In this document: positions 60,849 to 64,000 of the stretch, piece after piece
Layout: each line of letters opens with the position of its first letter
Position numbering within the stretch: position 1 is the stretch's first letter
DNA from: Gordonia polyisoprenivorans
GTDB taxonomy: Bacteria; Actinomycetota; Actinomycetes; Mycobacteriales; Mycobacteriaceae
Direction: 5' to 3'
DNA length: 64,000 nt
Assembly: GCF_017654315.1 (NCBI RefSeq)
Contig: NZ_CP072203.1
Span: 1,488,001 to 1,552,000 of the forward strand
Translations under genes and position numbers: made by a program
Notes under the pieces: model-generated
Told to the model about the DNA's origin: nothing
Database searches by the model: none
What the model saw: the letters and a program-made list of their open reading frames with translations, nothing else

Positions 60849-61526
60849 GTGACACCGGTGTACCGAGATGTCCTCGGCTCCGACTTCGACCGTCTGCACC
60901 CCAACATCGCGTGGCGCTACAGCATCGACTCCACCTCGAACGTCGCCCAGATCGGGACCGGCATCCTCGAGTCGGTCTACATCACCCCGGCGCTGCCGCC
61001 ACCGTTCTTCTGGTACTACGGCAAACGCAACGCGCTGCCCTCGAAGACGAGCCGGATGGTGCCGTTCAGCCAGGGACATTACTGCTACACCGACGAACTG
61101 GGTCGAGAGAACCTGGCCGTACTGCGCAGCTTCGACTACACCTCGGGGACGCGCAAACTGAATTCGCTGCTCGTCGCCGGCCGCACCGGCCTCGTCGACT
61201 ATTTCGGTGACGGACCCGAACTGCTCTACCCGATCGAGCCGTCGGTGACCGACGCCGGTGAACTACTGCTGGAGAGCGGCCCGATGCGCTGGCTCGGCCG
61301 CGGCCCCAAGGTCGGGATGAAGGGACTGTTCGGCGCCCAGATGAAGTACATCGAGGGATGGGACGAGGAACGTCAGCGGTTCCGGTGCGACGCCACCGTC
61401 CGCAACCCGGTGATCGGCGAGATCCTGCATTTCCGCGGCTGGTTCACCGCCACCGACATCGCCTGCGGCGTGCGCGACATCCCCGACGAGGCGTGGCCGC
61501 TGAACCTCGTCGACCGCGAGGTCTGA
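60849..61526 (+). CDS. DUF4166-like protein
   Basis: A roughly 225-residue cytosolic protein. The start YRDVLGSDFDRLHPNIAWRYSI and the late phrase CDATVRNPVIGEILHFRGWFTATD resemble DUF4166 proteins, whose function is not known. No membrane segment or catalytic motif is obvious. GTG 60849 has GGAGG about ten bases upstream; an ATG at 60777 would add 24 residues of weak composition. The 130 bases between the TetR stop and this start hold nothing I can name. Confidence 0.6.
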   Translation: MTPVYRDVLGSDFDRLHPNIAWRYSIDSTSNVAQIGTGILESVYITPALPPPFFWYYGKRNALPSKTSRMVPFSQGHYCYTDELGRENLAVLRSFDYTSGTRKLNSLLVAGRTGLVDYFGDGPELLYPIEPSVTDAGELLLESGPMRWLGRGPKVGMKGLFGAQMKYIEGWDEERQRFRCDATVRNPVIGEILHFRGWFTATDIACGVRDIPDEAWPLNLVDREV

Positions 61527-61602
61527 GGAGCCGCAGCCGGATCCGGCCTGCTCCGATGAGGTTCTCCTGCCGCGGCACCTCACCGCGCGGTACATTCTGC
61601 GC

Positions 61603-62043
61603 ATGGCTGTCTCTGCGAGAACCGAGTTCGATGTCGCTGCACCCCCGTCGGTCGTGATGGAGGTGCTGATGGATGTGGAATCCCTGCCCGAATGGTCCGG
61701 TCCACACAAGGCGGCCGCCATCGTGTCCGAACACGACGACGGCACGCCCGATCAGGTCACCATGACCGTGTCGGCCGCGGGCGTCAACGACGATCAGACC
61801 GTCTCCTATGCGTGGACCGACAACACCTGCTCCTGGAGTCTCATCGAGTCCAAGATGCTGGCCGAGCAACAGGGCAAGTACACGGTGACGCCGTCGGGCG
61901 ACGGGTCGCACGTCGAGTTCGAGCTCGAGATCGACCTCAAGGTGAAGTTGCCCGGCATGCTCGTCAAACGTGGCCAGAAGACCGCCGTGGAGACCGCCAA
62001 GAAAGGTCTCACCGCGGAGTCGGAGCGCCGCGCAAAAGCCTGA
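61603..62043 (+). CDS. SRPBCC (START-like) family protein
   Basis: A 146-residue ligand-binding or cyclase-like protein of the SRPBCC fold: the N-terminal strand VSARTEFDVAAPPSVVMEVLMDVESLPEWSGP and the long C-terminal helix (KRGQKTAVETAKKGLTAESERR) are typical of mycobacterial polyketide-cyclase/START proteins. It is small, soluble and full length. Ligand unknown. A strong terminator follows. Confidence 0.88.
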   Translation: MAVSARTEFDVAAPPSVVMEVLMDVESLPEWSGPHKAAAIVSEHDDGTPDQVTMTVSAAGVNDDQTVSYAWTDNTCSWSLIESKMLAEQQGKYTVTPSGDGSHVEFELEIDLKVKLPGMLVKRGQKTAVETAKKGLTAESERRAKA

Positions 62044-62059
62044 TTTCGAACGTCAAAAC

Positions 62060-62099
62060 CCAACGGGGCCCGTCGATTTCGATCGGCGGGCCCCGTTGG
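62060..62099 (+). terminator. terminator hairpin after the SRPBCC gene
   Basis: CCAACGGGGCCCG and its exact complement form a 13-bp stem 16 bases after the stop, with a 14-base loop that can pair further (TCGA-TTTCGATCGG). The next ~170 bases to the following start show no gene. Confidence 0.8.
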
Positions 62100-62273
62100 C
62101 GTTCGGGTGGTCACGGTCGGGCGACGAGTGTGCGGGCAATAGATGCCGTTCCGTGACCGAGTCGGCCGGGTCGGCGTCGGTGACGGGAGTACGCTGTGCT
62201 CAGTCTGACCATCTGGTCTCACTTCCGCCATCGTCAGATGGCTGTCCCAATACGGCGAGGAGGCCGATTCACG

Positions 62274-62786
62274 TTGCGTATTCACAGGTTTGCGACACGG
62301 GCCCTGATCGTCGCGGTGGGCGGCGCAGGAGCGATCTGGGGCCTCGGCCTCGGTGGCGGTGGTGCCCAGGCGGTCACCTGTAATGCGACGAATGGTCATG
62401 AGGTGCAACAGATTCAGGGCACCAGCGGATGCGGCGCGCGCGCCGGTGTGGGCAGCAACGCCAGCGCTCAGGAAACCGGTGGGGGTACGGCGGTGGCCGT
62501 GTCCGACCGCGGCGGCAACGCCACCGCGATCAACCAGGCGCCCGGTTCCTCGGCGCTGGCCGGGGCCACCACCAACGGCACCTCGTACTCCATCACCACC
62601 GGACCCAAGGCGCTCTCGGTCGCCCAGGCCCGCGCGGGGGGGTACTCGGTCGCCATCGGTGGCTGGGGAGGCCAGGCGTACTCGGGTCAGCCCGGCGTCG
62701 GATGCTCGGGCGGGTTCGCCGCGGCCGTCGACACCACCAGCGGCAAGGCATGCCTGAAGTACGGCTCGATCGACCTGCACAACTGA
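62274..62786 (+). CDS. secreted Gly/Ala-rich protein of unknown function
   Basis: About 170 residues. TTG 62274 has GAGGAGG ten bases upstream and gives a normal signal peptide (MRIHRFATRALIVAVGGAGAIWGLGLGGGGAQA); ATG 62238 would add 12 residues. The mature part has four Cys (AVTCNATN, SGCGAR, GVGCSGG, KACLKY), likely two disulfides, and repeated small-residue strands (TAVAVSDRGGNATAINQAPGSSALAGATTNGTSYS) that may form a beta-solenoid. I do not recognise the family with confidence; similar short exported proteins occur in Gordonia and Rhodococcus relatives. Confidence 0.65.
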   Translation: MRIHRFATRALIVAVGGAGAIWGLGLGGGGAQAVTCNATNGHEVQQIQGTSGCGARAGVGSNASAQETGGGTAVAVSDRGGNATAINQAPGSSALAGATTNGTSYSITTGPKALSVAQARAGGYSVAIGGWGGQAYSGQPGVGCSGGFAAAVDTTSGKACLKYGSIDLHN

Positions 62787-62906
62787 TTTCACGGGTCCGA
62801 CTCCTCAGGTCTGTCCGACTTCCCAGGTCCAAGGTCTCCTCGTTCACCCCTTCGACGTTCACCCCTTCGACACGCGACGTTCGTGACCGCGGCATATCGT
62901 TGATCC

Positions 62907-63854
62907 GTGACCGAGTTGCACGATCTGGAAACCCTGGGCCCCGACTTCAGCAAGCTCAACGGGCGCGAAGCGCTGCAGAGCCTCGTCGATCTGCACGACA
63001 CCACCCAGTTCGAGGTGAACGACGACGATGACGACGATCCGGTACTGCTGACGCTGCCCGAACGCAACGTCGTCGACACCTGGCGTGAGGATTACCCGTA
63101 CGAGGAGCGGATGAGTCGCCGCGAGTACGAGGTGACCAAGCGCAGGCTGCAGATCGAGCTGCTGAAGCTGCAGAAATGGTCCAAGCAGACCGGCCAGCGT
63201 CACCTGCTGGTGTTCGAGGGCCGCGACGCCGCGGGCAAGGGCGGGACGATCAAGCGGTTCAACGAGCATCTCAATCCCCGTGGCGCGCGGGTCGTCGCGC
63301 TGGAGAAGCCCTCGGAACGCGAGTCCACCGAGTGGTATTTCCAGCGGTACGTGCAGCATCTGCCCGCGGGTGGCGAGATGGTCTTCTTCGACCGCTCCTG
63401 GTACAACCGGGCCGGCGTTGAGCGGGTGATGGGTTTCTGCACCCCCGAGCAGTACGACCAGTTCATGGATCAGGTCCCCGCGTTCGAGAAGATGCTCGTC
63501 GACGACGGCATCAACCTGGTGAAGTTCTGGTTCTCGGTGAGCCCGCTCGAACAGCGCACCCGCTTCGCGATCCGGCAGATCGACCCGGTCCGGCAGTGGA
63601 AACTCTCCCCGATGGACCTCGCGTCGCTCGACAAGTGGGACGCCTACGGTGCGGCCAAGGAGGCGATGTTCACCAAGACCGACACCGACATCGCGCCCTG
63701 GACGGTGGTGAAGAGCAACGACAAGAAACGCGCGCGGATCAACGCGATGCGTCACGTGCTCAGCCTGTTCGACTACAAGGGCAAGAACGACGAGCTCGTC
63801 GGCACCCCCGACCCGCTGATCGTCGGCCGGGCCCGGGTCATCGCCGACGAGTGA
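62907..63854 (+). CDS. ppk2: polyphosphate kinase 2 (PPK2, class I)
   Basis: A 315-residue PPK2. Walker A lies in LVFEGRDAAGKGGTIKRF, the lid Arg/Asp region in EMVFFDRSWYNRAGVERVMGFC and the C-terminal SNDKKRARINAMRHVL. The enzyme makes GTP or ATP from polyphosphate and nucleoside diphosphates. The N-terminal acidic stretch DDDDDDP (about 40) is unusual but likely harmless. GTG 62907 has no strong ribosome binding site. Length fits a single-domain class I PPK2. Confidence 0.94.
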   Translation: MTELHDLETLGPDFSKLNGREALQSLVDLHDTTQFEVNDDDDDDPVLLTLPERNVVDTWREDYPYEERMSRREYEVTKRRLQIELLKLQKWSKQTGQRHLLVFEGRDAAGKGGTIKRFNEHLNPRGARVVALEKPSERESTEWYFQRYVQHLPAGGEMVFFDRSWYNRAGVERVMGFCTPEQYDQFMDQVPAFEKMLVDDGINLVKFWFSVSPLEQRTRFAIRQIDPVRQWKLSPMDLASLDKWDAYGAAKEAMFTKTDTDIAPWTVVKSNDKKRARINAMRHVLSLFDYKGKNDELVGTPDPLIVGRARVIADE

Positions 63855-63876
63855 GCGAGTCTCGACAGGTACCCTC

Positions 63877-64000
63877 GTGCCGGTGCGAACGTTTCTCAGT
63901 GCGCTGCTGACCCTTGTCGCGATGGTGGCCATCGTCGTCGCCCTGCCGTCGATGTGGGCGGCCGAGCGGGTGGTCGATGCCGACGGTTTCGCCGACGTGG
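63877..64000 (+). CDS. membrane protein, N-terminal part (runs off window end)
   Basis: A GTG at 63877 opens a frame that runs off the window: about 41 residues starting MPVRTFLSALLTLVAMVAIVVALPSMWAAERVVDADGFADV. It shows one N-terminal membrane helix followed by DADGFADV, a phrase typical of actinobacterial membrane proteins of unknown function. TACCCT lies about 7 bases upstream, suggesting a leaderless mRNA. Too short for a better call. Confidence 0.55.
   Translation, partial: MPVRTFLSALLTLVAMVAIVVALPSMWAAERVVDADGFADV

Overview
The window is high-GC actinobacterial DNA. An antigen-85-type mycolyltransferase homologue, an LppU-like lipoprotein, a solitary groEL2-type chaperonin with CIRCE operators, an F420-type luciferase-like oxidoreductase, PPK2 and several probable leaderless GTG/ATG starts point to a mycolic-acid-bearing member of the Mycobacteriales, most likely Gordonia or a close relative (inference from gene content; no rRNA is present). 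I found no rRNA, tRNA, CRISPR array or insertion sequence. Most genes are packed, often with 1-8 bp stop/start overlaps.

Layout. 1-5.0 kb: the 5' end of an acyl-CoA dehydrogenase gene, an MFS exporter with a divergent TetR, a secreted mycolyltransferase-like esterase and an amidase. 5.0-8.2 kb: a membrane beta-propeller protein, a type VII HepT/MntA toxin-antitoxin pair whose antitoxin carries its own XRE domain, and a HIT hydrolase. 8.2-15.5 kb: two sodium:solute symporter + DUF485 pairs flanking an M19 dipeptidase; the second pair is in one overlapping operon with a LytS-type kinase and a LytTR regulator. 15.6-21.8 kb: a lipoprotein, a tandem-repeat intergenic region, then a catabolic locus with a cyclase-family hydrolase, two paralogous acyl-CoA synthetases and an XRE-TetR fusion regulator. 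21.9-31.8 kb: a broken DUF3800-like gene, then a MocR regulator divergent from a six-gene reductive pyrimidine (or hydantoin) catabolic operon. 31.8-40.5 kb: a Ser/Thr kinase fused to a beta-helix repeat domain, Hsp20, an ABC importer with a 2OG-Fe(II) oxygenase and GntR regulator, and a phosphodiesterase. 40.5-43.3 kb: groEL2 and a FrnE-like DsbA protein.

43.3-53.5 kb is the most unusual part. A minus-strand operon runs from a heterodimeric ABC exporter through an unlisted 36-residue peptide gene (46833-46943, perfect ribosome binding site, His-rich HHGH C-terminal part) to an E1-like/YcaO cyclodehydratase and a second, degenerate YcaO-like protein. It diverges, across a 37-bp gap containing a single Zur-like operator, from a FecCD/binding protein/ATPase importer. 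Read together, this is a candidate RiPP metallophore system, possibly a zincophore: peptide, modification, export and re-import under one metal-responsive switch. This is inference, not demonstrated.

53.5-64 kb: zinc alcohol dehydrogenase, flavin reductase and an HSDL2-like SDR below a second XRE-TetR regulator, whose operators share the GTTCRG-N5-CYGAAC form of the first; then a tyrosine phosphatase, a pseudokinase-DUF1266 protein, a thioesterase divergent from a TetR, several small conserved proteins, PPK2 and the start of a membrane protein.
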